Shown one piece after another: positions 6,997-12,540 of a stretch of 14,078 nucleotides of DNA. Location of the stretch: the NCBI GenBank assembly GCA_050012355.1, contig JBEKHI010000210.1:1-14078 (forward strand), given 5' to 3'. Made by a program: the position numbers and the translations under genes. Source of the DNA: JBEKHI01 sp050012355. GTDB taxonomy: Bacteria; Actinomycetota; Actinomycetes; Streptosporangiales; Streptosporangiaceae. The stretch's first letter is position 1, and every line of letters starts with the position of its first letter. Below the pieces are notes generated by a model. The model was not told where the DNA came from and did no database searches. It saw only the letters and a program-made list of their open reading frames with translations.

Positions 6997-7916
6997 CTCG
7001 CGTCGCCGCGATCGACTGCGGGACGAACTCGATCCGCCTGCTGGTGGCCGACATCAACGGTTCCCGGCTTACCGACGTCGACCGGCGGATGGAGATCGTC
7101 CGGCTCGGCCAAGGGGTTGACCGCACCGGCCGGCTGGCGCCCGAGGCGCTGGACCGGACGATGGCCGCGCTGCGCCGTTTCGCGGACATCGTCTCATCGA
7201 CGGGAGCGTCCGCCGTCCGGATGGTGGCGACCAGCGCGACCAGGGACGCCGAGAACTCGGCCGAGTTCGTCCGCCGCGTCAAGGAGATACTCGGCGTCGC
7301 TCCCGACGTGCTGACCGGCGACGAGGAAGCGCGCCTATCCTTCATTGGAGCAACGGCCGAGCTAGCCTCGGGCCAGCCGTACCTGGTGGCCGACATCGGC
7401 GGCGGCTCCACCGAGTTCATCCTCGGCGACCAGTCTGGTCCCAGCGGTGTCATCTCGGTGAACATCGGCTGCGTGCGGATGACCGAACGCAGGCTCGGTT
7501 CCGACCCGCCGACGGACTCCGAGATCGCGGCCGCCACTGCCGACATCGACGACGCTCTGGCGACCGTCGCCACCGCGATCCCGGCGGCGGGCCAAGCCCG
7601 GACCCTAGTCGGCCTGGCTGGCTCGGTAACCACGGTGGCGGGCATCGCCTTGGGCCTGCCGGCCTACGATTCCGCGCGCATCCACCACTCGGTCATCGAT
7701 GTCAGCGAGGTTCACCGGGTCACGGCGGAACTGCTACGCCAGACCAGGGCCGAACGCGCGATCATCGGCGTCATGCACCCAGGGCGGGTCGACGTGATCG
7801 GTGGCGGCGCGCTCATCCTGGACCGGATCATGACCCGCTTTGGATTCCCACAGGTCCTCGTCAGTGAGCATGACATCCTCGATGGGATCGCTTACGCCCT
7901 GGCGAGAGCGGCCTAG
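6993..7916 (+). CDS. Ppx/GppA family exopolyphosphatase / pppGpp phosphatase
   Basis: A 307-aa enzyme of the ASKHA (actin-like) fold that releases phosphate from polyphosphate chains and/or converts pppGpp to ppGpp. Landmarks: phosphate-1 motif RVAAIDCGTNSIRLLVAD (3-20), VATSATRDAEN (78-88), GDEEARLSFIGA (109-120; the Glu111/Glu112 pair covers the catalytic base), phosphate-2 motif VADIGGGSTEF (132-142), GLAGSVTTVAG (207-217), and the closing SEHDILDGIA (291-300). It is the short two-domain form usual in actinobacteria; the long C-terminal HD-like region of E. coli Ppx is missing. The start is GTG at 6993, overlapping the DUF501 stop (GTGA) and giving the family N-terminus; an in-frame GTG at 6960 would add 11 poorly fitting residues. 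Last gene of the eno unit. Substrate preference (polyphosphate or pppGpp) cannot be decided from sequence. Confidence 0.93.
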   Translation: MTRVAAIDCGTNSIRLLVADINGSRLTDVDRRMEIVRLGQGVDRTGRLAPEALDRTMAALRRFADIVSSTGASAVRMVATSATRDAENSAEFVRRVKEILGVAPDVLTGDEEARLSFIGATAELASGQPYLVADIGGGSTEFILGDQSGPSGVISVNIGCVRMTERRLGSDPPTDSEIAAATADIDDALATVATAIPAAGQARTLVGLAGSVTTVAGIALGLPAYDSARIHHSVIDVSEVHRVTAELLRQTRAERAIIGVMHPGRVDVIGGGALILDRIMTRFGFPQVLVSEHDILDGIAYALARAA

Positions 7917-7923
7917 GCGGCGA

Positions 7924-7941
7924 GCTCCGGCCAGCCGGAGC
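7924..7941 (+). terminator. Terminator-like hairpin after ppx
   Basis: GCTCCGG (7924-7930) pairs perfectly with CCGGAGC (7935-7941) around a CCAG loop, starting 8 bases after the ppx stop codon. There is no T-run, which is common for actinobacterial terminators, so termination here is likely but not certain. Confidence 0.5.
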
Positions 7942-8101
7942 CCGGACGCCAGCCTGGCGATCGGGCCGCTGCGCGGCGCGGCCGCATGCCTGGCCGTTCT
8001 CCGGTTGATCGTGTGGCGGCCCTGTCTGGGCGGCTCGGTCATGAACATGGAATCCCCCCACGGTATCCCGCTAAGTCATATGTGAGACGTGTCGGCCATA
8101 C

Positions 8102-8126
8102 GAACGGTTGTCATGCAATTCCGTTC
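8102..8126. repeat. Inverted repeat GAACGG...CCGTTC, possible operator
   Basis: GAACGG (8102-8107) pairs with CCGTTC (8121-8126). Inside it TTG (8108-8110) can pair with CAA (8116-8118) around a TCATG loop, leaving a two-base TT bulge. It encloses TTGTCA (8108-8113), which resembles a -35 box. Confidence 0.4.
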
Positions 8127-8135
8127 AGTTACTAA
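8108..8135 (+). promoter_or_regulatory. Candidate promoter TTGTCA-N16-TACTAA
   Basis: TTGTCA at 8108-8113 matches the TTGACA -35 consensus at 5 of 6 positions. TACTAA at 8130-8135 (16-base spacer), or ACTAAT one base later, gives a modest -10. It points toward the glycosylase gene 200 bases downstream. The -35 sits inside one inverted repeat and the -10/start region abuts another, as in a repressor-controlled promoter. The -10 is weak. Confidence 0.35.
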
Positions 8136-8170
8136 TCGCCGGTCACCCTGCAGGCCGTGCCCGGCGATTA
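8133..8170. repeat. Perfect 10-bp inverted repeat TAATCGCCGG / CCGGCGATTA
   Basis: The arms 8133-8142 and 8161-8170 are perfect reverse complements separated by 18 bases, and the spacer itself contains the palindrome CCTGCAGG (8147-8154). Arms this long and perfect in a short gene-free stretch suggest an RNA stem-loop or two operator half-sites spaced nearly three helical turns apart (28 bases start to start). Confidence 0.5.
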
Positions 8171-8200
8171 TGGTCGGTGCCGCATTACCCACACTCTTCG

Positions 8201-8223
8201 CTGGTTGGTGTCACACTGACCAG
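8201..8223. repeat. 23-bp imperfect palindrome, operator-like
   Basis: CTGGT (8201-8205) pairs with ACCAG (8219-8223) and GTGT (8208-8211) with ACAC (8213-8216), with symmetric TG internal loops and a central C. Eighteen of 23 positions are self-complementary. The size and symmetry resemble a dimeric-repressor site; no regulator gene lies nearby to suggest which family. Confidence 0.4.
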
Positions 8224-8322
8224 CAATCAACCCGAGCCAAGAGGTGGCGGCGACAGTCGGCGCAATCGGGCGATAGCCCACCAAACCGATCGGCTGTGGG
8301 CCCTGGCCGACCCTTGGGGGCC

Positions 8323-8334
8323 TAGGCTGCTGGC
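8323..8334 (+). promoter_or_regulatory. -10 box for leaderless glycosylase transcript
   Basis: TAGGCT (8323-8328) fits the actinobacterial TANNNT -10 pattern and ends 6 bases before the ATG at 8335. A transcript starting 6-7 bases after the box would begin at the start codon. No ribosome site precedes the ATG and no clear -35 is visible. Confidence 0.5.
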
Positions 8335-9123
8335 ATGGAAATGGCCGAACCGATGGTGCCGCCGGGCAGCGGCTGGCCGGGCGACCCCGCAACACCGCGG
8401 ACCCCGGTCGCCGGTACCGCGGACGAGGTGCGCCGGCTCGCGGAGGAGGCCGGCTCGCTGGATGAGCTGAGTGCGCGGGAATCGGTGTGCCGCGCCTGTC
8501 CCAGGCTTGTCGCGTGGCGGGAAAAGGTCGCCGTCGAACGCCGCAAGCAGTTCGCCGACGAGCGTTACTGGGGCCGCCCGGTCCCCAGCTGGGGAGATCC
8601 GGCGCCGCGGATCCTGATCGTCGGCCTGGCACCGGCCGCCCACGGCGGCAACCGGACCGGCCGGATCTTCACCGGTGACCGCAGCGGTGACTTCCTGTTC
8701 GCGTCGCTGTACCGGTGCGGGCTCGCGGCCCAGCCCACCAGCGTCCGCGCGGGCGACGGGCAGCGGCTGATCGACACCAGGGTCGTCGCCGCGGTGCGCT
8801 GCGCTCCGCCGGAGAACAAGCCGACCCCGGATGAACGCAAGACCTGCGCCCCCTGGCTTGTCGCCGAGCTCCGGCAGGCAGCTAGCACGGTGCGGGCGAT
8901 CGTGTGCCTGGGCGGTTTCGCGTGGCAGGCCCTGTGGCCCGCGCTGACCGCGGCCGGGTTCGACCCGCCGCGACCCCGGCCGGCCTTCGGCCACGGGGTG
9001 GAGGCGATGGCGGGGGATGTGCTGCTGCTCGGCTGCTACCACCCGAGCCAGCAGAACACGTTCACCGGCCGCGTCACGCCGGACATGGTGGACGCGATCT
9101 TCCGCCGGGCCGCGTCCGCCTAG
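8335..9123 (+). CDS. Uracil-DNA glycosylase, family 5 (UdgB type)
   Basis: A 262-aa iron-sulfur glycosylase that would excise uracil, and possibly hypoxanthine or other deaminated bases, from DNA to begin base-excision repair. Four Cys sit as expected for a 4Fe-4S cluster: Cys52-X2-Cys55 (CRACPRLVAWR), Cys156 (VRCAPPENKPTPDE) and Cys171 (KTCAPWL). The active-site motif GLAPAAHGGNRTGRIFTGD (97-115) has Ala where family-4 enzymes keep an acidic residue, which is diagnostic of family 5. The second motif is CYHPSQQNTFTGR (234-246, His236). The first 35 residues are Pro/Gly-rich and variable. A start at ATG 8335 is supported by the -10 box placed for a leaderless message. The stop TAG (9121-9123) overlaps the stop of the converging paaK gene. 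Confidence 0.93.
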   Translation: MEMAEPMVPPGSGWPGDPATPRTPVAGTADEVRRLAEEAGSLDELSARESVCRACPRLVAWREKVAVERRKQFADERYWGRPVPSWGDPAPRILIVGLAPAAHGGNRTGRIFTGDRSGDFLFASLYRCGLAAQPTSVRAGDGQRLIDTRVVAAVRCAPPENKPTPDERKTCAPWLVAELRQAASTVRAIVCLGGFAWQALWPALTAAGFDPPRPRPAFGHGVEAMAGDVLLLGCYHPSQQNTFTGRVTPDMVDAIFRRAASA

Positions 9124-10343
9124 CCACGCTCATCCAGCACCCGGCGCATCTTGCCCGCAGAGCGTTCCACGGTGCCGGGACCGGTCACCGTCACGGTGAC
9201 CCGGATACCGAGGTTGCCGCGGATCTCGTCGGTCAGCTGACGCGTGGCTCGCGTCAGATCCGCGTCCCGGCGGGACTCAACGAGCACCTCCATCTCGTCA
9301 GTCCTGCCCGGCCTGGTCAGCACCAGCTGGAAATGCGGCGTCAGACCGGGCACCCGGAGCAGCAGCTCCTCGATCTGGGTGGGGAACACGTTGACACCGC
9401 GCAGCACGATCATGTCGTCGGCCCGTCCGGTGATCCGCTCCATCCGCCGGTAGCCCGGTCGCTCGGACGGCGGCAGCAGCCGGGTAAGGTCCCCGGTCCG
9501 GTACCTGATCAGCGGCATCGCCCGCCGGGAAAGCGTGGTGAGCACTAGCTCGCCGCGCTCGCCCTCGGGCAGTACCGCGCCCGAGACGGGATCGATGATC
9601 TCGGGGTAGAAGTAGTCTTCCCAGATCGTCAGCCCGTTTTTGGCGGGCGCGAACTCGGCCGCCACCCCCGGGCCCATGATTTCCGACAGCCCGTACAGGT
9701 TGATCGCGTCCATGCCGCTACGCGACTCGATCTCCTCCCGCATGGCCTCGGTCCACGGCTCGGCACCGAAGATGCCGATCCGCAGCGAGCACTCGTCCGG
9801 CCCCAGCCCCTGCCGTTCGAACTCGTCGAGCAGCGCGAGCATGTAGGTGGGCGTCACCATGATGATGTCCGGCCGCAGGTCGCGGATGAGCCTGACCTGC
9901 CGCGCGGTGGCGCCACCGGAGGCGGGGATGACAGCGCAACCGAGCCGTTCCGCGCCGTAATGCGCGCCCAGGCCCCCGGTGAACAGCCCGTACCCGTAGG
10001 CGACATGGACGGTCATGCCAGGGCGGCCGCCCGCCGCCCTCATCGACCTGGCCATCAGCATCGCCCAGTCGTCGAGATCCTCTTCCGTGTATCCGGATAG
10101 CGTCGGCTGGCCGGTCGTGCCGCTGGAGGCATGGATTCGCCGCAGCTGTTGCCTCGGCACCGCGAACATGCCGGACGGATAGCTCCGTCGCAGGTCGTCC
10201 TTGGTGGTGAACGGCAGGTCGCTCAGCTCGTCGAGCGACCCGAGCTTGGGCTCGGCCGGGAACCGCTCCCGGTAAAACGGCGCGTTCTCACACGCGACGT
10301 GCAGTGTCTGCCGGAGCTTCTCCAGCTGCAGTTCGCGGATCAC
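9120..10343 (-). CDS. Phenylacetate-CoA ligase-like adenylate-forming enzyme
   Basis: A 407-aa ANL-superfamily enzyme that activates an aryl or acyl acid with ATP and passes it to CoA; PaaK proper makes phenylacetyl-CoA for aerobic ring degradation. Landmarks: P-loop HASSGTTGQPT (71-81), NLYGLSEIMGPGV (215-227), IRYRTGD (279-285), GRADDMIVLRGVNVFPTQIE (307-326) and the C-terminal adenylation Lys398 (SAGKMRRVLDER). Family members are usually about 430 aa; this one begins at RELQLEKLRQTL and lacks the first 20 or so residues (the usual W-x-E-x-x-x-R segment). The start is GTG at 10343 because the ybaK stop TGA lies in the same frame 6 bases upstream, so no longer form is possible. No other paa gene is near, so the true acid is unknown. 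It is cotranscribed with ybaK and its stop overlaps the glycosylase stop. Confidence 0.88.
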   Translation of the reverse strand: MIRELQLEKLRQTLHVACENAPFYRERFPAEPKLGSLDELSDLPFTTKDDLRRSYPSGMFAVPRQQLRRIHASSGTTGQPTLSGYTEEDLDDWAMLMARSMRAAGGRPGMTVHVAYGYGLFTGGLGAHYGAERLGCAVIPASGGATARQVRLIRDLRPDIIMVTPTYMLALLDEFERQGLGPDECSLRIGIFGAEPWTEAMREEIESRSGMDAINLYGLSEIMGPGVAAEFAPAKNGLTIWEDYFYPEIIDPVSGAVLPEGERGELVLTTLSRRAMPLIRYRTGDLTRLLPPSERPGYRRMERITGRADDMIVLRGVNVFPTQIEELLLRVPGLTPHFQLVLTRPGRTDEMEVLVESRRDADLTRATRQLTDEIRGNLGIRVTVTVTGPGTVERSAGKMRRVLDERG

Positions 10344-10346
10344 AGG

Positions 10347-10835
10347 TCAATCTTCGCCGCGGCTGGCGATCTTGGCCAGCGTCGCGTTGGCCGCCCGTAC
10401 CAGGTCGGCCGGGGCCAGCTCGACCTCGAGTCCCCGCCGGCCCGCGCTGCAGTAAATGGTGCGGAACGCTGTAGCCGACTCATCCACGATCACCGGCAGC
10501 CGCTTGCGCTGACCCACCGGGGAGATACCGCCCGCGACGTACCCGGTGGCTCGTTCGGCGGCGGCGACCTCCGCCATCTTCGCCTTCTTGCCCCCGGCCG
10601 CCGCCGCCAGCGCCTTCAGGTCGAGCTGGCGGTCCACCGGCACGACGCCCACGGTGAGCCGTCCGTCGACCTCGGCCACCAGGGTTTTGAACACCCGGGC
10701 GGGCTCGATGCCGAGGAGCTCCGCCGCCTCCGTCCCGTAGGAAGGATGACGCGGGTCATGCGGATATTCGTGCACGGTGAAGGGGACGCCAGCCGCCGTC
10801 AGCGCCTTCGTCCCGGTAGTACCTTGACCAGCCAC
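10347..10835 (-). CDS. ybaK: YbaK/EbsC-type Cys-tRNA(Pro) deacylase
   Basis: A 162-aa trans-editing enzyme that hydrolyses Cys-tRNA(Pro) formed by mistake by prolyl-tRNA synthetase. Landmarks: GTTGTKALTAAGVPFTVHEY (4-23), catalytic Lys50 in ARVFKTLV, GGKKAKMAEV (81-90), the GGISPVGQRKRLPVIVDESA loop (102-121) and YCSAGRRGLEVELAPADL (128-145). I place the start at GTG 10835, because the product then has the family N-terminus and a -10 box (10844-10849) ends 8 bases before it. The ATG at 10856 would add seven residues but lies upstream of that -10 box. The reading frame stays open far upstream on this strand, but only because it is a shadow of plus-strand genes. paaK follows after 3 bases in the same frame. 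Confidence 0.88.
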   Translation of the reverse strand: MAGQGTTGTKALTAAGVPFTVHEYPHDPRHPSYGTEAAELLGIEPARVFKTLVAEVDGRLTVGVVPVDRQLDLKALAAAAGGKKAKMAEVAAAERATGYVAGGISPVGQRKRLPVIVDESATAFRTIYCSAGRRGLEVELAPADLVRAANATLAKIASRGED

Positions 10836-10843
10836 GTTGATGG

Positions 10844-10872
10844 AGCATAAAACCATTGGCCGCCAGGCACAA
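10844..10872 (-). promoter_or_regulatory. Promoter for ybaK-paaK
   Basis: On the minus strand TTGTGC (10872-10867), a 17-base spacer and TATGCT (10849-10844) form a fair vegetative promoter. Initiation 7-8 bases further would fall at about 10836, next to the GTG at 10835, giving a leaderless message. Its spacer contains the -35 of the opposing promoter. Confidence 0.5.
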
Positions 10873-10885
10873 CGGGATTCATAGT
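10856..10885 (+). promoter_or_regulatory. Promoter for the 10893 gene, interlocked with the ybaK promoter
   Basis: TTGGCC (10856-10861), an 18-base spacer and CATAGT (10880-10885) form a fair vegetative promoter. The ATG at 10893 is 7 bases after the -10 box, so the transcript would start at or next to the start codon. The elements interleave with those of the minus-strand promoter at 10844-10872. Confidence 0.45.
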
Positions 10886-10892
10886 GGGCGAT

Positions 10893-11450
10893 ATGCGTAT
10901 TACCTTCCCCAGGGTCCCGGATCACGAACCCGCGTACGCGGTCGTGCAGCGCGACGATGGCGTGGTGTACCGGCTTTACGGCGGCATAGGCGGGCGGGGA
11001 CTGCCGCACGACATCCGGCACCTGGTTGTGGAGAAGACGCTCGGGATATCCGACGGCATCTGGGGCGACATCGCTTCCGGCATGGTGCTGCGCAGCATGC
11101 GGTACGTGTCCGGTCGGCGGCGCCCGCATGAGGAGCGGCGCTCCCGGGAGCTGATCCGTGCGTTCCGGGTGCGCGGGCTCCGCGCGGAGATGCTGGCCAA
11201 CCTGGTGGAACAGGTCGCGGCGCTGGACGACCCGTCGCCCACTGAGGTGCGTTTGCTCGCCACCCGAGTGCTGTCGGTGTTGCCGCCGGAGGAGGTGACC
11301 CTGCTCCTGGAGGATGGCGACGAGATCGTCGCGGCGGCGCGGGCGCTGCGGGTAGAGGCGGCCCGCTGGGCGCGGCTGCGGGTGGGGGAATCGCTCAGCT
11401 ACGACTGGCCAGCCCCGCATCGAGGACACGGCCGGCGCCAGGCCGGCTGA
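10893..11450 (+). CDS. Conserved actinobacterial-type hypothetical protein
   Basis: A 185-aa soluble protein with no domain I can name with certainty. It begins MRITFPRV and carries a distinctive block LPHDIRHLVVEKTLGISDG (37-55) continuing IWGDIASGMV, a pattern I associate with uncharacterised actinobacterial proteins. This is followed by a charged helical region (74-110, RRRPHEERRSRELIRAFRVRG) and a helical C-terminal half rich in Leu, Glu and Arg. No signal peptide, membrane helix or Cys is present. The start ATG at 10893 is preferred over the in-frame GTG at 10884 because MRIT... is a natural N-terminus and the -10 box overlaps the GTG. It is divergent from ybaK with intertwined promoters, and 16 bases precede the macrodomain gene. 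High third-position G/C supports real coding. Function unknown. Confidence 0.8.
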   Translation: MRITFPRVPDHEPAYAVVQRDDGVVYRLYGGIGGRGLPHDIRHLVVEKTLGISDGIWGDIASGMVLRSMRYVSGRRRPHEERRSRELIRAFRVRGLRAEMLANLVEQVAALDDPSPTEVRLLATRVLSVLPPEEVTLLLEDGDEIVAAARALRVEAARWARLRVGESLSYDWPAPHRGHGRRQAG

Positions 11451-11453
11451 CGG

Positions 11454-11459
11454 TAGCCT
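11454..11459 (+). promoter_or_regulatory. -10-like box 7 bases before the macrodomain start codon
   Basis: TAGCCT fits TANNNT and lies in the 16-base gap between genes; the ATG at 11467 follows after 7 bases. No Shine-Dalgarno sequence is present and the upstream -35 region is poor (GC-rich). It suggests an internal leaderless promoter, though readthrough from the upstream gene is equally possible. Confidence 0.4.
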
Positions 11460-11466
11460 GACCGAC

Positions 11467-11976
11467 ATGCCGGCTATTGAGGTGGTACTGGGCGACATCA
11501 CCCTCGAGAACGTGGACGCCATCGTGAACGCGGCGAATTCTTCGTTGCGCGGCGGCGGTGGCGTGGACGGCGCCATCCACCGGGCCGCCGGTCCCGAGCT
11601 GGCGAGGGCGGGAGCCCGGCTGGCACCGTGCGATCCCGGTGACGCCAAGGCGACGCTCTCGTTCGGCCTCTCACCCAGGATCAAGCACGTTATCCACACG
11701 GTCGGTCCGATCTGGCGCGGCGGAGACCACGGCGAGGCGGAGACGCTGGCCTCGTGTTACCGCCGCGCGCTCGAGGTCGCGGACGAACTGGGCGCGGCGT
11801 CGGTGGCGATTCCCGCCATATCCACCGGGATCTACGGTTTCCCCGGCCCAGAGGCCGCCCGGATCGCTATCCGCACGCTCCAGTCGGCGCCGAGCAACGT
11901 ACAGCGAGTCCGGCTGATCGCCTTCGACGAGCGCACCCGTGACTGGCTCGCCGCCGCGCTCGCGGAACAGCCGTGA
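11467..11976 (+). CDS. MacroD-type macrodomain protein (ADP-ribose / O-acetyl-ADP-ribose hydrolase)
   Basis: A 169-aa single macrodomain. It would bind ADP-ribose and hydrolyse O-acetyl-ADP-ribose (a sirtuin product) or mono-ADP-ribosyl esters on proteins. Landmarks: GDITLENVDAIVNAANSSL (9-27; Asp10-Ile11 contact adenine), the catalytic glycine-rich loop GGGGVDGAIHRAAG (29-42), IHTVGPIW (76-83) and the second loop AIPAISTGIYGFP (114-126), in the MacroD/YmdB arrangement. Length is typical. The ATG at 11467 lacks a ribosome site and has a -10-like box just upstream. The stop overlaps the GNAT start by 4 bases (GTGA), so the two are coupled. No sirtuin or ADP-ribosyltransferase gene is in view, so a partner cannot be named. 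Confidence 0.93.
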   Translation: MPAIEVVLGDITLENVDAIVNAANSSLRGGGGVDGAIHRAAGPELARAGARLAPCDPGDAKATLSFGLSPRIKHVIHTVGPIWRGGDHGEAETLASCYRRALEVADELGAASVAIPAISTGIYGFPGPEAARIAIRTLQSAPSNVQRVRLIAFDERTRDWLAAALAEQP

Positions 11977-12509
11977 CGCCCGCCCGGCCGCCCGAGATCC
12001 TCGACGCACCGCCCGGCGTGCTGCGCCGCTGGCAGCCCGACGACCTCGACGAGGCCTACCAGGCGACCTGTGATTCGCATGATCATCTGCGCCCGTGGAT
12101 GCCGTGGGCCGAGATCATCAGCCGTGACGGCACCAGGTCTTTCCTGGCCGAGTCCGAGGTCAGCTGGGAGAACGGCTCCGAGTTCAACTACGCGATCACG
12201 GTGGACGGCCGGATCGCGGGCAGCGCCGGGCTGATGGCACGCCAGGAGCCCGGTGGCTTTGAGATCGGCTACTGGGTGCACCACGCCTACACCCGCCGCG
12301 GCCTGGCCACCGCCGCGACTCGCGTCCTGACGCAGGCCGCATTCGACCTGCCGGAAATCCGCTACGTCGAGATCATCCACGACGAGCTGAACATCGCCAG
12401 CGAAGCCATCCCGCGCAACCTCGGTTTCACCAGGATCGGCACCACCCCGATGGAAAATCCCCCTTCAGCCGGCACCGGCACCGGCGTAATCTGGCGGCTC
12501 ACCGGCTAG
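11973..12509 (+). CDS. GNAT acetyltransferase, RimJ/RimL-like
   Basis: A 178-aa acetyl-CoA-dependent N-acetyltransferase. It opens with the RimJ/RimL-style LRRWQPDDLDEAYQA (17-31) and HLRPWMPW (38-45), then a central strand with FEIGYWVHHAYTRRGLATAATRVLT (96-120) that holds the pyrophosphate-binding RRGLAT loop (108-113). The C-terminal DELNIASEAIPRNLGF (137-152) is the usual signature that closes the fold. Substrates of this branch include ribosomal-protein N-termini, amino acids and antibiotics; none is indicated here. The start GTG at 11973 overlaps the macrodomain stop by 4 bases, so the pair is translationally coupled, which may mean the two products act on a common kind of acylated or ADP-ribosylated substrate (inference). 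Confidence 0.9.
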   Translation: MTPARPPEILDAPPGVLRRWQPDDLDEAYQATCDSHDHLRPWMPWAEIISRDGTRSFLAESEVSWENGSEFNYAITVDGRIAGSAGLMARQEPGGFEIGYWVHHAYTRRGLATAATRVLTQAAFDLPEIRYVEIIHDELNIASEAIPRNLGFTRIGTTPMENPPSAGTGTGVIWRLTG

Positions 12510-12528
12510 CCTTCGCGGCGGGTGCCGG

Positions 12529-12534
12529 TAACGT
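12529..12534 (+). promoter_or_regulatory. -10-like box 6 bases before the deaminase GTG
   Basis: TAACGT fits TANNNT and ends 6 bases before the GTG at 12541 in the 31-base gap after the GNAT gene. No ribosome site precedes the GTG. This is the same arrangement as at 8323 and 11454, and suggests a leaderless transcript. No -35 match is obvious. Confidence 0.4.
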
Positions 12535-12540
12535 GCTGGT

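Larger units (their letters stand above)
7917..8334. other. Gene-free stretch with dyads and promoter-like sequence
   Basis: No convincing gene lies here; short open frames on both strands lack ribosome sites and family features. The first part (7924-7941) is a terminator-like hairpin. The stretch 8080-8240 is richer in A/T and holds three separate inverted repeats (8102-8126, 8133-8170, 8201-8223) around a promoter-like TTGTCA. The last bases hold a -10-like TAGGCT placed for leaderless expression of the glycosylase gene. No tRNA or recognised riboswitch is seen. Confidence 0.5.

Noticed and set aside
8101..8114. LexA/SOS-box-like CGAAC before a DNA-repair gene
   Set aside because: The left half CGAAC is present but after 4 bases the right half reads GTCAT rather than GTTCG, so it is only a half-site. 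The TTGTC also does not have the spacing to a -10 known for the RecA-independent damage promoters of mycobacteria.
7917..8132. In-frame open stretch of about 71 codons after the ppx stop TAG
   Set aside because: Readthrough would add a tail unknown in Ppx proteins. The family ends at DILDGIA plus a few residues, a terminator-like hairpin begins at once, and codon bias fades after about 25 codons.
7917..8334. tRNA or other known RNA gene in the large intergenic gap
   Set aside because: No T-arm GTTCRA motif, no acceptor-stem pairing of tRNA size and no CCA-proximal pattern could be found; the dyads present do not make a cloverleaf.
8227..9042. Minus-strand open frame of 271 codons opposite the glycosylase gene
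   Set aside because: It is a shadow of the Fe-S uracil-DNA glycosylase, which has its complete motifs; the antisense product is Arg/Pro/Gly-rich with no family features.
10857..11699. Upstream extension of the ybaK frame (about 280 codons) across the 10893 gene
   Set aside because: The deacylase is complete from 10835; the extension is antisense to two supported plus-strand genes and has no homology-like motifs or start signals.
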